Shown here: piece after piece, positions 44,676-54,662 of the stretch | How positions within the stretch are numbered: position 1 is the first letter of the stretch | Layout of the letters: the number at the start of each line of letters is the position of its first letter | Origin: Micromonospora polyrhachis | Lineage (GTDB): Bacteria > Actinomycetota > Actinomycetes > Mycobacteriales > Micromonosporaceae | Reading direction: 5' to 3' | Length of the DNA stretch: 64,000 nucleotides | Assembly (NCBI RefSeq): GCF_014203835.1 | Contig: NZ_JACHJW010000001.1 | Span: 3,236,501-3,300,500 of the forward strand | Notes under the pieces: model-generated | The model's input: only the letters and a program-made list of their open reading frames with translations | What the model was told of the DNA's origin: nothing | Database searches by the model: none | Translations under genes and position numbers: made by a program

Positions 44676-46526
44676 GTGACGGTGGCCGAATCGATCGACC
44701 TTGCCGCGGTGTGGCTGGCAACGACCGACGAGATGGCCGACGAGATCGTCTCGGCCCAGCAACGCGCCTACCTCCGACTGACCCGGCTACGGGCGATCGT
44801 CGAGGACACCGCGCTGCTCTCCGTACCGGACGCGTTCACCCGGGACGTGATCGAGTCCCGGCTCCGCCCGGCCATCACCGAGACCCTGTCCCGCCGGCTC
44901 GGTCGCCCCATCCAGGTGGCGGTCACGGTACGACCGCCGGAGGACGGCCAGGGACGCCCCACCGGCACCATCTACGGCACCAGCTCCGCCAGCGAGGTGG
45001 GTGGGTTCCCGCCACCCGACAACTACGGCGGTCCCGCCGACACCGGCCAGCACCCCGTTTCGGGGGCACCCGCCCCAGGAGGGTCACCGACCGGGTATTC
45101 CGGTGATCCTGGCGGCGGGCAGCAGTTCGGCCCCAGTGAGGGCGGACACCGCCCGGGTGGTGGTGGTCTCCGAGGAGGCCTGATCCCGACCAGTCGGGAC
45201 GGTCAGGAGACCCTCTTTCCCGCGCCCTATCCGCCGCCACACCGGAGCCCCGCGCCGCACCAGGAGCGACGCGGGCTCGACGACCGGGCAGCCGAACCCG
45301 CCGGAGTGGGTCAGGCCGCGATCGACCACCGGCAACTCGATCGTCGGTTCCCGGACGACGATCCCCTGCTGCACGTCGACCCGGCACTACGGTTGCCCCG
45401 CCCCGGAGACACCGACAGCGGACCGGGGCGTAATGCGCCCGTCGACCGACCGGGCGGACGGGACGACCGCCGTGGCCTGCCCGGTACGGAGACCGGCGGC
45501 AACCGGCTCAACCCCAAGTACATGTTCGAGACGTTCGTCATCGGTTCCTCCAACCGGTTCGCCCACGCCGCGTCGGTGGCGGTGGCCGAGTCGCCGGCGA
45601 AGGCGTACAACCCGCTGTTCATCTACGGCAGCTCCGGGCTGGGCAAGACCCACCTGCTGCACGCGATCGGCCACTACGCCACGACGTTGGGCAACGCCCG
45701 CTCGGTGCGGTACGTCTCGACCGAGGAATTCACCAACGACTTCATCAACTCGCTCCGGGACGACAAGACCAGTGCGTTCCAACGGCGCTACCGCGATGTC
45801 GACATCCTCCTGATCGACGACATCCAGTTCCTGGAGACCCGTGAACGGACCCAGGAGGAGTTCTTCCACACCTTCAACACGTTGCACAACGCCAACAAGC
45901 AGATCGTGATCACCTCCGACCGGTCCCCGAAGCAGCTGGCGACCCTGGAGGATCGGCTGCGGACCCGGTTCGAGTGGGGCTTGCTAGCCGACATCCAGCC
46001 ACCGGACCTGGAGACCCGGATCGCGATCCTGCAGAAGAAGGCCGCCCAGGAACGCCTGTTCGCCCCGCCGGACGTCCTTGAATTCATCGCGTCCCGGATC
46101 TCCGCCTCGATCCGAGAGTTGGAAGGTGCCCTGATCCGGGTCACCGCGTTCGCCTCGCTGACCCGTTCACCGGTCGAACTGTCGCTCGCCGAGGAGGTCC
46201 TCCGCGACTTCATTCCGGACGGTAGCGGGCCGGACATCACCGCCGACCAGATCATGGTCGCCACCGCCGACTACTTCGGGGTCAGCCTGGAGGACCTGCG
46301 TGGGCACTCCCGTTCTCGGGTGCTGGTCAACGCCCGCCAGGTCGCCATGTATCTGTGTCGAGAACTGACCGACCTGTCGTTGCCCCGGATCGGGCAGGCA
46401 TTCGGGGGGCGGGACCACACCACGGTGATGCACGCCGACCGGAAGATCCGACAGCAGATGGCCGAACGCCGCTCGCTCTACAACCAGATCGCCGAGCTGA
46501 CCAACCGGATCAAGCAGACCCCCTGA
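44676..46526 (+). CDS. dnaA: chromosomal replication initiator DnaA
   Basis: Opens oriC and loads the helicase. The 616-aa protein has domain I (about 1-90), a Gly/Pro-rich domain II of about 180 residues, and AAA+ domain III with Walker [10 protein letters not shown] (Lys324) and Walker [10 protein letters not shown]. Domain IV carries the signature [15 protein letters not shown]. The long domain II is typical of actinomycetes. GTG start. Boxes upstream suggest autoregulation. Confidence 0.98.
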   Translation: MTVAESIDLAAVWLATTDEMADEIVSAQQRAYLRLTRLRAIVEDTALLSVPDAFTRDVIESRLRPAITETLSRRLGRPIQVAVTVRPPEDGQGRPTGTIYGTSSASEVGGFPPPDNYGGPADTGQHPVSGAPAPGGSPTGYSGDPGGGQQFGPSEGGHRPGGGGLRGGLIPTSRDGQETLFPAPYPPPHRSPAPHQERRGLDDRAAEPAGVGQAAIDHRQLDRRFPDDDPLLHVDPALRLPRPGDTDSGPGRNAPVDRPGGRDDRRGLPGTETGGNRLNPKYMFETFVIGSSNRFAHAASVAVAESPAKAYNPLFIYGSSGLGKTHLLHAIGHYATTLGNARSVRYVSTEEFTNDFINSLRDDKTSAFQRRYRDVDILLIDDIQFLETRERTQEEFFHTFNTLHNANKQIVITSDRSPKQLATLEDRLRTRFEWGLLADIQPPDLETRIAILQKKAAQERLFAPPDVLEFIASRISASIRELEGALIRVTAFASLTRSPVELSLAEEVLRDFIPDGSGPDITADQIMVATADYFGVSLEDLRGHSRSRVLVNARQVAMYLCRELTDLSLPRIGQAFGGRDHTTVMHADRKIRQQMAERRSLYNQIAELTNRIKQTP

Positions 46527-46767
46527 CCCTGTCGTCCGCGCGGTAGTCGCCGCCACGCGCCCGTCCGCGCCCCGAGATGCCGGTGCTGTTCGTAATCGGC
46601 TGACGACACCTCGCGCACAGTCATGCCCCGCAACCGGCACTCGCCGCTGCCGTCGGGACCGCTGTCCCGACGTCCCCGAGCCCGCCCGATAAGTGAGGTT
46701 TCGCGCTTTCCGAAGCTGGGTAGCCAGATTTCGGCTTCCAACCAGGCCGCCGTTCTCCACCACCACC

Positions 46768-47219
46768 GGCCTGGTTGTCCACCGCCCCTGTGGATAACAG
46801 GGCGTCGCCCGCCATAGTTATCCACAGGTTGTGGACAGACCCTGGGGATAGCACTGTGGACAAACACGAAGGGTAGTCGAGTTATCCACAGCTCTCCATC
46901 GGCCTGTGCATAGCCTGTTGAAGGTTCTGGGGATAACGTCCTTCGTCTGCCCACTGGTCATCCACAGGTCTGGGGAGAAACTCGGTGGATAACCGGTGGA
47001 AAACCTGTGGATGACGGTGGATAACCTGAGGCCGACTCAGGGGCTGTGGACGAAGACCCCGGTTTATCCCCCGGTTATCCACCGACAACCCACCGGTGCA
47101 TAACTTCCTGACCTGCGGAAACGTTGGATATCCACAGTTTGCACAGCACCGATGAAGACGATGAGTTATCTCTTCAAGAGAACAAAAACCAATCATCACC
47201 GTTGGGGATTCTGTGGATT
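46768..47219. other. oriC: origin of replication, oriC
   Basis: The 860-bp dnaA-dnaN gap holds a dense DnaA-box array. Perfect TTATCCACA or complement occurs at 46789-46797, 46818-46826 and 46882-46890. TGTGGACAA is at 46855-46863. Near matches include 46775, 46830, 46986, 47006, 47017, 47045, 47074 and 47128. Boxes lie on both strands. The relatively AT-rich stretch at 47161-47200 is the best unwinding candidate. The remaining bases up to dnaN show no gene. Confidence 0.95.
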
Positions 47220-47390
47220 GTTCGATCGGGCTTCCGCAGCGAAGCAGTCATCGACCGGAACACCCGGGGGCGGGCACGCAGACAAAAATGCGGCGGCCTA
47301 AGGTGCGAGGGAGAGCCGCACGGACGGCCGGGTCGGAAGACAGCCGCCGGCATGAGACAGTTGTCGCTGACGTCGACGCGGAGGCATGAC

Positions 47391-48524
47391 ATGAAGTTCC
47401 GAGTGGAGCGCGACGCGCTCGCCGACGCGGTGGCCTGGACAGCGAAGAGCCTGCCCAGCCGCCCTTCGGTGCCGGTGCTAGCCGGGGTGATGCTGCGAGT
47501 CGCCGACAGCAGCCTGCACGTCTCCGGGTTCGACTACGAAGTCTCCAGCCAGGTCACCGTCGAGGTGCAGGGTGACTCGGACGGCGCCGCCCTGGTCTCC
47601 GGTCGCCTCCTTGCCGAGATCACCAAGGCGTTGCCGGCAAAGCCGGTGGACATCGCCGCCGTCGGTGCCCACCTGGAGCTGGTCTGCGGTAGCGCCCGTT
47701 TCACGCTGCCGACGATGCCGGTCGAGGACTATCCGAGCCTGCCGGAGATGCCGGCCAGCGCCGGCACGATCGACGCTGCGGCGTTCGCGGCGGCGGTGTC
47801 ACAGGTCGCCGTTGCCGCCGGCCGGGACGAGACCCTGCCGATGATGACCGGCGTACGTATCGAGCTGACCGGCACGACCCTGGCGATGCTCGCCACCGAC
47901 CGCTATCGGCTGGCCATGCGCGAGATGCAGTGGAACCCGGACGACCCCGAGGTGAGCATCACCGCCCTCGTACCGGCCCGGACCCTGCACGACACCGCGA
48001 AGACGCTCGGCCCAATCGGTGGCAACGTGACGATGGCCTTGGCCCAGGGCTCCGCCGGGGAAGGCATGATCGGCTTTGCCGGCGGTACCCGCCGGACCAC
48101 CAGTCGGCTGCTGGACGGCGCCAACTACCCGCCGGTTCGCTCGCTCTTCCCCGCCAGTCACAACGCCGAGGCCCGGGTTGCGGTCTCGGCGTTGGTCGAG
48201 GTCGTCAAGCGGGTCGCCCTGGTCGCCGAGCGGACCACTCCGGTGCTGCTGAGCTTCAGCGCCGACGGCCTGGTCGTCGAGGCGGGCGGCACGGAGGAGG
48301 CCCGAGCCAGCGAGGCGATGGACGCCACCTTCACCGGCGAGCCGCTGACCATCGGCTTCAACCCGCAGTACCTCATCGACGGCCTGCAGAACCTCGGCGC
48401 ACCGACTGCGGTGTTCCGCTTCGTCGACGCGTTCAAGCCAGCGGTGCTCTCCCCGTCCGGTGAGGATGGCGAGATCATTCCGGGGTACCGCTACCTGATC
48501 ATGCCGATCCGGGTCACTCGCTGA
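47391..48524 (+). CDS. dnaN: DNA polymerase III beta clamp
   Basis: Sliding clamp that tethers DNA polymerase III. The 377-aa protein has three repeated domains and starts MKFRVERDALADAVAWTAKS. ATDRYRLAMREM and the C-terminal PGYRYLIMPIRV match the family. The ATG at 47391 follows GGAGG by 5 bases; the longer upstream frame is oriC DNA. Confidence 0.98.
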   Translation: MKFRVERDALADAVAWTAKSLPSRPSVPVLAGVMLRVADSSLHVSGFDYEVSSQVTVEVQGDSDGAALVSGRLLAEITKALPAKPVDIAAVGAHLELVCGSARFTLPTMPVEDYPSLPEMPASAGTIDAAAFAAAVSQVAVAAGRDETLPMMTGVRIELTGTTLAMLATDRYRLAMREMQWNPDDPEVSITALVPARTLHDTAKTLGPIGGNVTMALAQGSAGEGMIGFAGGTRRTTSRLLDGANYPPVRSLFPASHNAEARVAVSALVEVVKRVALVAERTTPVLLSFSADGLVVEAGGTEEARASEAMDATFTGEPLTIGFNPQYLIDGLQNLGAPTAVFRFVDAFKPAVLSPSGEDGEIIPGYRYLIMPIRVTR

Positions 48525-48568
48525 CCCCGCTGGCACCAACCGCACCGAACGCACCGAAGGGGAAGTAG

Positions 48569-49441
48569 ATGCAGCTCGGCATCGTGGGGCTCGGCCGGAT
48601 GGGCGGCAACATGCGCGAACGACTGCGCGCCGCCGGCCACGAGGTGGTCGGCTACGACCAGAGCCCGGAGGTGACCGACGTCGCGAGCCTGGCCGAGCTG
48701 GCCGAGAAGCTGACCGCGCCGCGGGCGGTCTGGGTGATGGTGCCGGCGGCGGTCACCGAGGCCACCATCGACGGGCTCGCCGAGGTGCTCTCCCCGGGCG
48801 ACATCATCATCGACGGCGGGAATTCCCGGTTCAGCGACGACGGACCGCGCGCGGAACGCCTCGACCGGCAGGGTATCGGCTACCTCGACGTCGGTGTCTC
48901 CGGTGGCGTGTGGGGCCGGGAGAACGGCTACGCCCTGATGGTCGGTGGCGACCAGGAGCACGTCGCCCGGCTGATGCCGATCTTCGAGTCACTCAAGCCG
49001 GCGGGGGAGTTCGGCTTCGTACACGCCGGACCGGTCGGCGCCGGGCACTACGCCAAGATGGTGCACAACGGCATCGAGTACGGCCTGATGCATGCCTACG
49101 CCGAGGGCTACGAGCTGCTGGCCAAGTCCGAGCTGGTCACCAACGTGCCCGGGGTGTTCAAGTCGTGGCGGGAGGGCACCGTCGTCCGCTCCTGGCTGCT
49201 CGACCTGCTCGACCGGGCCCTCGAAGAGGACCCGGAGTTGTCCAGCCTGCGCGGTTACGCCGAGGACACCGGCGAGGGCCGGTGGACGGTCGACGAGGCG
49301 GTGCGGCTGGCCGTACCGATGAACGTCATCGCCGCCGCCCTGTTCGCCCGGTTCGCCTCGCGACAGGACGACTCGCCGGCCATGAAGGCCGTCGCGGCGT
49401 TGCGGTTCCAGTTCGGCGGCCACGCCATCCACAAGAACTAG
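48569..49441 (+). CDS. gnd: 6-phosphogluconate dehydrogenase, decarboxylating (short form)
   Basis: Oxidises 6-phosphogluconate to ribulose 5-phosphate and CO2. The 290-aa short form starts MQLGIVGLGRMGGNM with a Rossmann motif. It contains IIDGGNSRFSDD, the active-site LDVGVSGGVWGRENGYALM and GAGHYAKMVHNGIEYG with the catalytic lysine. Short forms are often NAD-linked. Its position between dnaN and recF is known from Streptomyces and Micromonospora. GGGGAAG lies 6 bases before the ATG. Confidence 0.95.
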   Translation: MQLGIVGLGRMGGNMRERLRAAGHEVVGYDQSPEVTDVASLAELAEKLTAPRAVWVMVPAAVTEATIDGLAEVLSPGDIIIDGGNSRFSDDGPRAERLDRQGIGYLDVGVSGGVWGRENGYALMVGGDQEHVARLMPIFESLKPAGEFGFVHAGPVGAGHYAKMVHNGIEYGLMHAYAEGYELLAKSELVTNVPGVFKSWREGTVVRSWLLDLLDRALEEDPELSSLRGYAEDTGEGRWTVDEAVRLAVPMNVIAAALFARFASRQDDSPAMKAVAALRFQFGGHAIHKN

Positions 49442-49457
49442 GCGGCGAGCCTAGATC

Positions 49458-50639
49458 GTGTACGTCCGTCGGCTAGAACTGGTCGACTTCCGCTCGTACG
49501 AGCGGGTCGAAATCGACCTGAACCCCGGCGGGAACGTACTCGTCGGCTCCAACGGGGTGGGTAAGACCAACCTCGTCGAGGCGCTCGGCTATGTGGCGAC
49601 CCTGGCAAGTCACCGGGTCGCCACCGACGCGCCGCTGGTGCGGGCCGGTGCGGACGCGGCGGTGATTCGATGTGCCATCGTGCACGACGCTCGCGAACTG
49701 CTGGTCGAGTTGCAGCTCGTGCCGGGCCGGGCCAACCGGGCCCGGTTGGGGCGATCACCGGTCCGACGGGCCCGGGACGTGCTTGGCGCGCTGCGCCTGG
49801 TGCTCTTCGCCCCGGAGGATCTCGAACTGGTCCGGGGCGACCCGGCCGAGCGGCGGCGCTACCTCGACGATCTGCTGGTTACCCGGATGCCCCGATACGC
49901 TGGGGTACGCGCCGACTACGAGCGGGTGGTCAAGCAACGTAACGCCCTGCTCCGTACGGCGTATCTCGCCCGTCGGGCCGGTCGTCCCCGCGGCACGCGC
50001 CCCCGTCCGGAGGCCGGGGACCCGGAGCTGGGCGGAGCCGCTACCGACCTGTCCACCCTCGACGTCTGGGACACCCACCTGGCGCACCACGGGGCGGAGT
50101 TGCTGGCTGGCCGACTCGAACTCGTCGCGGCCCTGAGTCCGCATGTGACCAAGGCGTACGACGCGGTCGCGGCCGGTCGGGGTGCGGCGGGGATGAGCTA
50201 CCGGTGCTCGGTGGATCTCACCGACGTACCACCCGATCGGCCTGCCCTCCAGGCGGCGTTGGCGGCGGCGCTGGCCGGCTCCCGGGCCGCCGAGGTGGAA
50301 CGGGGTGTGACCCTGGTCGGGCCACATCGGGACGACCTCGCGCTCAGCCTGGGGCCGCTGCCGGTCAAGGGATACGCGAGCCACGGCGAATCCTGGTCGT
50401 ACGCGTTGGCGTTGCGGCTGGCCGCCTACGACCTGCTCCGCTCCGACGGCATCGAGCCGGTACTTGTTCTCGACGACGTCTTCGCCGAGCTGGACGCCGG
50501 CCGGCGGGAACGGCTGGCCGATCTGGTCGCCGGGGCGAGTCAGCTGTTGGTCACCTGCGCGGTCGCCGAGGACGTGCCCCGGGCGCTGCGGGGTGCCCGC
50601 TACGAGGTGGCCGGAGGCGAGGTGCGTCGTGTCGAGTGA
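49458..50639 (+). CDS. recF: DNA replication and repair protein RecF
   Basis: An SMC-like ATPase that loads RecA at gaps through RecOR. The 393-aa protein starts with [20 protein letters not shown], Walker A is [15 protein letters not shown], the ABC signature lies near [15 protein letters not shown], and Walker B is [20 protein letters not shown] start. The next gene begins 11 nt before its stop. Confidence 0.96.
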   Translation: MYVRRLELVDFRSYERVEIDLNPGGNVLVGSNGVGKTNLVEALGYVATLASHRVATDAPLVRAGADAAVIRCAIVHDARELLVELQLVPGRANRARLGRSPVRRARDVLGALRLVLFAPEDLELVRGDPAERRRYLDDLLVTRMPRYAGVRADYERVVKQRNALLRTAYLARRAGRPRGTRPRPEAGDPELGGAATDLSTLDVWDTHLAHHGAELLAGRLELVAALSPHVTKAYDAVAAGRGAAGMSYRCSVDLTDVPPDRPALQAALAAALAGSRAAEVERGVTLVGPHRDDLALSLGPLPVKGYASHGESWSYALALRLAAYDLLRSDGIEPVLVLDDVFAELDAGRRERLADLVAGASQLLVTCAVAEDVPRALRGARYEVAGGEVRRVE

Positions 50640-51243
50640 TGCCGAGCCGCGCCGGGCGAGACCGGACGGTACGGGGGCCGGTGGCAGGCCGGTGGGCGAG
50701 GAGGAGTTGGCCGGGCCGGAGCTGGCTCGGGCGGTGCTGGACGCGGCCCGGGCCCGGCGGGAGGCGGCCCGGCCCAGACGGCGTACCCCGGGTGGGTCGG
50801 ACCTGGCGGATGGTGACCGCACGTCGGCAGCCGGCCGGAGCGGATCTGGTCGGCGGCTACGGGGCTATTCCGGGCCGGGGCCCGATCCCCGCGACCCGCA
50901 GCTGCTCGGCAGCGTGCTGGCCCGACTGGTCAAGGCTCGGGGCTGGCAGCGGCCAGCGGCCGAGGCGACGGTCTTCGGCGAGTGGGAACGGGTGGTTGGT
51001 CCGGAGGTGGCCAAGCACAGCCGACCGGTCAAGCTGGAGAACGGCGAGTTGACCGTGGAGGCGGAGTCCACCGCGTGGGCGACCCAGCTGCGGCTGCTTG
51101 CCGCGTCGCTCCTACAGCAGATCGCCGCCGTGGTCGGCCATAACGTGGTGCGCAAGCTGCACATTCATGGACCGGCCGCGCCGTCGTGGTCCCGGGGGCC
51201 GCGTCGGGTGCCGGGCCGTGGCCCCCGGGACACGTACGGCTGA
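50629..51243 (+). CDS. dciA: DciA (DUF721) replicative helicase-associated protein
   Basis: A 204-aa protein of the DciA family, which loads DnaB in bacteria lacking DnaC or DnaI. The N-terminal half is basic and disordered. The conserved domain (about 95-185) reads [19 protein letters not shown], then [20 protein letters not shown] and [13 protein letters not shown]. The GTG at 50629 overlaps recF by 11 nt. It is placed between recF and gyrB as in most actinobacteria. Confidence 0.93.
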   Translation: MSSDAEPRRARPDGTGAGGRPVGEEELAGPELARAVLDAARARREAARPRRRTPGGSDLADGDRTSAAGRSGSGRRLRGYSGPGPDPRDPQLLGSVLARLVKARGWQRPAAEATVFGEWERVVGPEVAKHSRPVKLENGELTVEAESTAWATQLRLLAASLLQQIAAVVGHNVVRKLHIHGPAAPSWSRGPRRVPGRGPRDTYG

Positions 51244-51376
51244 CCGTCGTCCGGTGTCGTTGCCGGGCGGTACGCCGACCGGCTCGCCTGCCGCACCGCT
51301 TCGGCCGGCAGGCGTACGTGGTGCCCGTTCGGCGGGGTTGTCCACCGGGATGGTCGATCCGGACTTCAGGTCCTAC

Positions 51377-51460
51377 CGGTGGAGCGGTCAGCCGTACACA
51401 CAGACGGTGGAGCGGTCGGCCGTTCGCGTAGACGGTGGAGCGGTCAGCCGTTCGCGTAGA
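51377..51460. repeat. three 28-bp tandem repeats at the end of a hypothetical gene
   Basis: Three 28-bp units start at 51377, 51405 and 51433 with CGGTGGAGCGGTC. The last two differ at one base; the first has diverged in its final 9 bases. The minus-strand gene's stop codon (51444-51446) lies inside the third unit. Confidence 0.92.
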
Positions 51461-52076
51461 CGGCGAAGCCCCGGTCGGCGCACCGGCGGTAGAAGCCGGC
51501 GAGCACGCTGAGCTCGGAGTGGAAGAAGCGCCAGTGCGGTGCCGCACCGGAATCGTCGCGAAGCGCGTCGAGACGGCTGTCCAGCCACCGGAGCTGCTGT
51601 TCGGGGAGGCGCCCGTCGGCGAGCGCGGCGCGGAGTACGGCACCGACCGTGTCGAATGTCACTGACTCCCCGTGCGGGCGGTGCCCTTCGGTGAATCGTT
51701 CGAGGCCGCCCGCGATCCAGGCGCAGCCGTCCGGGTCGATTACCGGGTCCTCGTCCTCGGCGGCGGCCTCTGTGGCGTACAGCACACCGTCGAGGCCGAG
51801 GAGCAGGTCTACCAGTTCCGTGTAGGCGGTTGCCGGCACCGTTCCGGTCTTCGCGATGTGTGTGGCGAGGGTGGCGGTTGGTGCGGGTACCTCGGGCAGG
51901 TCGGCGACCGTCCCGAAGTCGACGAACTCGGCCGGGGCCACCGGATCGTAGAACCGGCCGGTACGTGGCCAGTGCACCGCGACGTTCTCCAGCCCCACGG
52001 GCGTCACCTCTCTGAGTAGGTTGATGGCCGAGCGTCCGGTTTCCCGGAGCGCGTAACGCGAATTGTCAGGAATCAT
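51444..52076 (-). CDS. hypothetical protein between dciA and gyrB
   Basis: A 210-aa protein that I cannot assign. It starts MIPDNSRYALRETGRSAINL and has an acidic helical segment (YELVDLLLGLDGVLYATEAA-like) and a C-terminal LSVLAGFYRRCADRGFAVYA. There is no signal peptide or membrane segment. The ATG at 52076 is chosen because residues before it in the frame (to 52154) lack character. It is inverted relative to its replication-gene neighbours, which suggests insertion into the dciA-gyrB gap. It ends inside a tandem repeat. Confidence 0.75.
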   Translation of the reverse strand: MIPDNSRYALRETGRSAINLLREVTPVGLENVAVHWPRTGRFYDPVAPAEFVDFGTVADLPEVPAPTATLATHIAKTGTVPATAYTELVDLLLGLDGVLYATEAAAEDEDPVIDPDGCAWIAGGLERFTEGHRPHGESVTFDTVGAVLRAALADGRLPEQQLRWLDSRLDALRDDSGAAPHWRFFHSELSVLAGFYRRCADRGFAVYANG

Positions 52077-52580
52077 GAACGGCGACGCAAAATTACGGTA
52101 CGGAGATGCCTCGCCGCGACCCCCGGTCGACAGCCGGTCCTGTCCGGCTGACATGTCGGGGCGGCAGGGGGCGATTGCCCGGTTGAGGTGTCGGGCTGGC
52201 AGGGGTGGCTTGCCGGCGCGGTGATTCGCCCAAGATCCGAACCTGGGCCTGTGGGGGGAGTCGTGGGCGGGGCCAATTTGGCCGCTACGGGGCCCTCAGG
52301 TCGTTTCCGAGGGTGCCGAGTGCCGGTTCTGTCGCCTCGGCACAGTAGGATCGATGCAGAGACGAGGACGCGGTATGGAGCGACGACACGGGCCGGTCGC
52401 GGCCCGGGCCGCCAGTCCGCCCCGCGTCTGAGCCGATCGCGATCCGCGGGCATTTCGCGGCGAGCGGCGCTTCGGCCCGTACCCTGCGAATTTCGATGGT
52501 GCCGGCCCGTGCCAACGTCGCGTCCTGTCCGCCGAACCCGCGCCCCGGACGCCCATGTGGTGCCTGGCGGGTGCGAGAAA
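52077..52580. other. intergenic region upstream of gyrB
   Basis: About 500 bp with no gene: divergent promoters for the hypothetical gene and gyrB. The gyrB frame stays open back to 52188, but the GTG at 52581 is the family start. No clear operator or DnaA box is seen. Confidence 0.6.
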
Positions 52581-54536
52581 GTGGCCGAAAAGGTGGCAGC
52601 GCAGAATAAGCAGGAGTACGGTGCCGAGTCGATTACCGTGCTGGAGGGCCTGGAGGCGGTCCGTAAGCGGCCCGGTATGTACATCGGCTCGACCGGTGAG
52701 CGGGGTCTGCACCACCTGGTCTGGGAGGTCGTGGACAACGCGGTCGACGAAGCCCTCGCTGGTCACTGCGACACGATCAATGTGACGCTGCTCGCCGATG
52801 GTGGCGTCCGGGTGGTCGACAACGGCCGGGGATTTCCGGTCGACCTGCACCCGAAACTGAAGAAGCCGGGTGTCGAGGTCGCGCTGACCGTGCTGCACGC
52901 GGGTGGCAAGTTCGACGGCAAGGCGTACGCGGTCTCCGGTGGTCTGCACGGCGTAGGTGTCTCGGTGGTGAACGCGCTCTCCGTCCGGATGGCGGTGGAG
53001 ATCCAGAAGTCGGGTTACTTCTGGCGGCAGCAGTACCACAACTCCAAGCCCGGTCCCCTGGAGAAGGGTGAGGAGACCGACAAGACCGGCTCTTCGGTGT
53101 CGTTCTGGCCGGATCCGGACGTCTTCGAGACCGTCGACTTCTCCTTTGAGACCATCTACCGGCGGATCCAGGAGATGGCCTTCCTCAACCGGGGGCTGAC
53201 CATCCAGTTGCGGGACGAGCGGGTCCAGGAGGAGGACGGTAAGCCACGTGAGGTGACGTTCTGTTACAAGGGCGGCATCTCGGACTTCGTCCGGCACCTC
53301 AACGCGCCGAAGACCCCGATCCACCGGTCGGTGATCGAGTTCGGTGCCGAAGAAGAGGGCATGTCGGTCGAGATCGCCATGCAGTGGAACGAGTCGTACG
53401 GCGAGTCGGTCTACACCTTCGCCAACACCATCAACACCCACGAGGGCGGCACCCACGAGGAGGGCTTCCGGGCCGCGTTGACCAGCGTGGTCAACCGGTA
53501 CGGCACGGAGAAGAAGCTGCTCAAGGGCGACGAGAAGCTCTCCGGCGAGGACATCCGCGAGGGCCTGGCCGCGATCATCTCGGTCAAGCTGACCAACCCG
53601 CAGTTCGAGGGCCAGACCAAGACCAAACTGGGCAACACCCCGATCAAGAGCTTCGTGCAGCGGGTCTGCAACGAGTGGCTGGTGGACTGGTTCGACCGGA
53701 ACCCGGCCGAGGTGAAGACCATCATCACCAAGGCGTCGCAGGCTGCCCGGGCCCGGATCGCCGCCGCCCAGGCCCGGAAGCTGGCCCGGCGTAAGTCGCT
53801 GCTGGAGTCCGGGTCGATGCCCGGCAAGCTGGCCGACTGCCAGTCGACCGATCCGCGCGAGTCCGAGCTGTTCATCGTCGAGGGTGACTCGGCCGGCGGC
53901 TCGGCCAAGCAGGGGCGTGACCCACGTACCCAGGCGATCCTGCCGATCCGCGGCAAGATCCTCAACGTGGAGAAGGCGCGGATCGACCGGGTTCTCAAGA
54001 ACGCCGAGGTCCAGGCGCTGATCACGGCACTCGGTACGGGTATCCACGACGACTTCGACATCGAGAAGCTGCGCTACCACAAGACCGTGCTGATGGCCGA
54101 CGCCGACGTGGATGGCCAGCACATCCAGACGCTGCTGCTGACTCTGCTGTTCCGGTTCATGCGACCGCTGGTGGAGTTGGGGCACGTCTACCTCGCGGCC
54201 CCGCCGCTCTACAAGATCAAGTGGAACAAGAAGGGCGACGACGCCCAGTACGCGTACTCCGACCGCGAGCGGGACGGGCTGATCGCCCTCCGGCAGCAGA
54301 AGAAGCCCAACGCCAAGCCGGATGACATCCAGCGGTTCAAGGGTCTGGGTGAGATGAACTACCCCGAGCTGTGGGAGACCACGATGAACCCGGCGACACG
54401 CACGCTGCGTCAGGTCACCCTCGACGACGCGGCAACCGCCGACGAGCTGTTCAGCGTCCTCATGGGCGAGGACGTGGAGGCACGACGGTCGTTCATCCAG
54501 CGCAACGCCAAGGACGTGCGGTTCCTGGATATCTAG
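52581..54536 (+). CDS. gyrB: DNA gyrase subunit B
   Basis: ATPase subunit of gyrase, which introduces negative supercoils. The 651-aa protein has the GHKL ATP site ([42 protein letters not shown]) and the TOPRIM motifs [14 protein letters not shown] and [15 protein letters not shown]. The C-terminal end is [17 protein letters not shown] start at 52581 ([17 protein letters not shown]). gyrA follows after 126 bp. Confidence 0.98.
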   Translation: MAEKVAAQNKQEYGAESITVLEGLEAVRKRPGMYIGSTGERGLHHLVWEVVDNAVDEALAGHCDTINVTLLADGGVRVVDNGRGFPVDLHPKLKKPGVEVALTVLHAGGKFDGKAYAVSGGLHGVGVSVVNALSVRMAVEIQKSGYFWRQQYHNSKPGPLEKGEETDKTGSSVSFWPDPDVFETVDFSFETIYRRIQEMAFLNRGLTIQLRDERVQEEDGKPREVTFCYKGGISDFVRHLNAPKTPIHRSVIEFGAEEEGMSVEIAMQWNESYGESVYTFANTINTHEGGTHEEGFRAALTSVVNRYGTEKKLLKGDEKLSGEDIREGLAAIISVKLTNPQFEGQTKTKLGNTPIKSFVQRVCNEWLVDWFDRNPAEVKTIITKASQAARARIAAAQARKLARRKSLLESGSMPGKLADCQSTDPRESELFIVEGDSAGGSAKQGRDPRTQAILPIRGKILNVEKARIDRVLKNAEVQALITALGTGIHDDFDIEKLRYHKTVLMADADVDGQHIQTLLLTLLFRFMRPLVELGHVYLAAPPLYKIKWNKKGDDAQYAYSDRERDGLIALRQQKKPNAKPDDIQRFKGLGEMNYPELWETTMNPATRTLRQVTLDDAATADELFSVLMGEDVEARRSFIQRNAKDVRFLDI

Positions 54537-54587
54537 TCGGTGGCGGTGTCGCCGCCCAACCAGCCGGCGGCACCGTTACCCACAGAG

Positions 54588-54627
54588 TTATCCACAGCTT
54601 CGACGGTTTCCACAGTCGTTATCCACA
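54588..54627. promoter_or_regulatory. two perfect DnaA boxes between gyrB and gyrA
   Basis: TTATCCACA occurs at 54588-54596 and 54619-54627, with a degenerate TTTCCACA between them. All lie in the same orientation, 36-75 bp before the gyrA start. DnaA could regulate gyrA here. Confidence 0.8.
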
Positions 54628-54662
54628 GCGGAATACGGCTTTAAGTCTGATAAGGGTTGACA

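Noticed and set aside
52296-54185. 629-aa minus-strand open frame
   Set aside because: Antisense to gyrB, no motifs.
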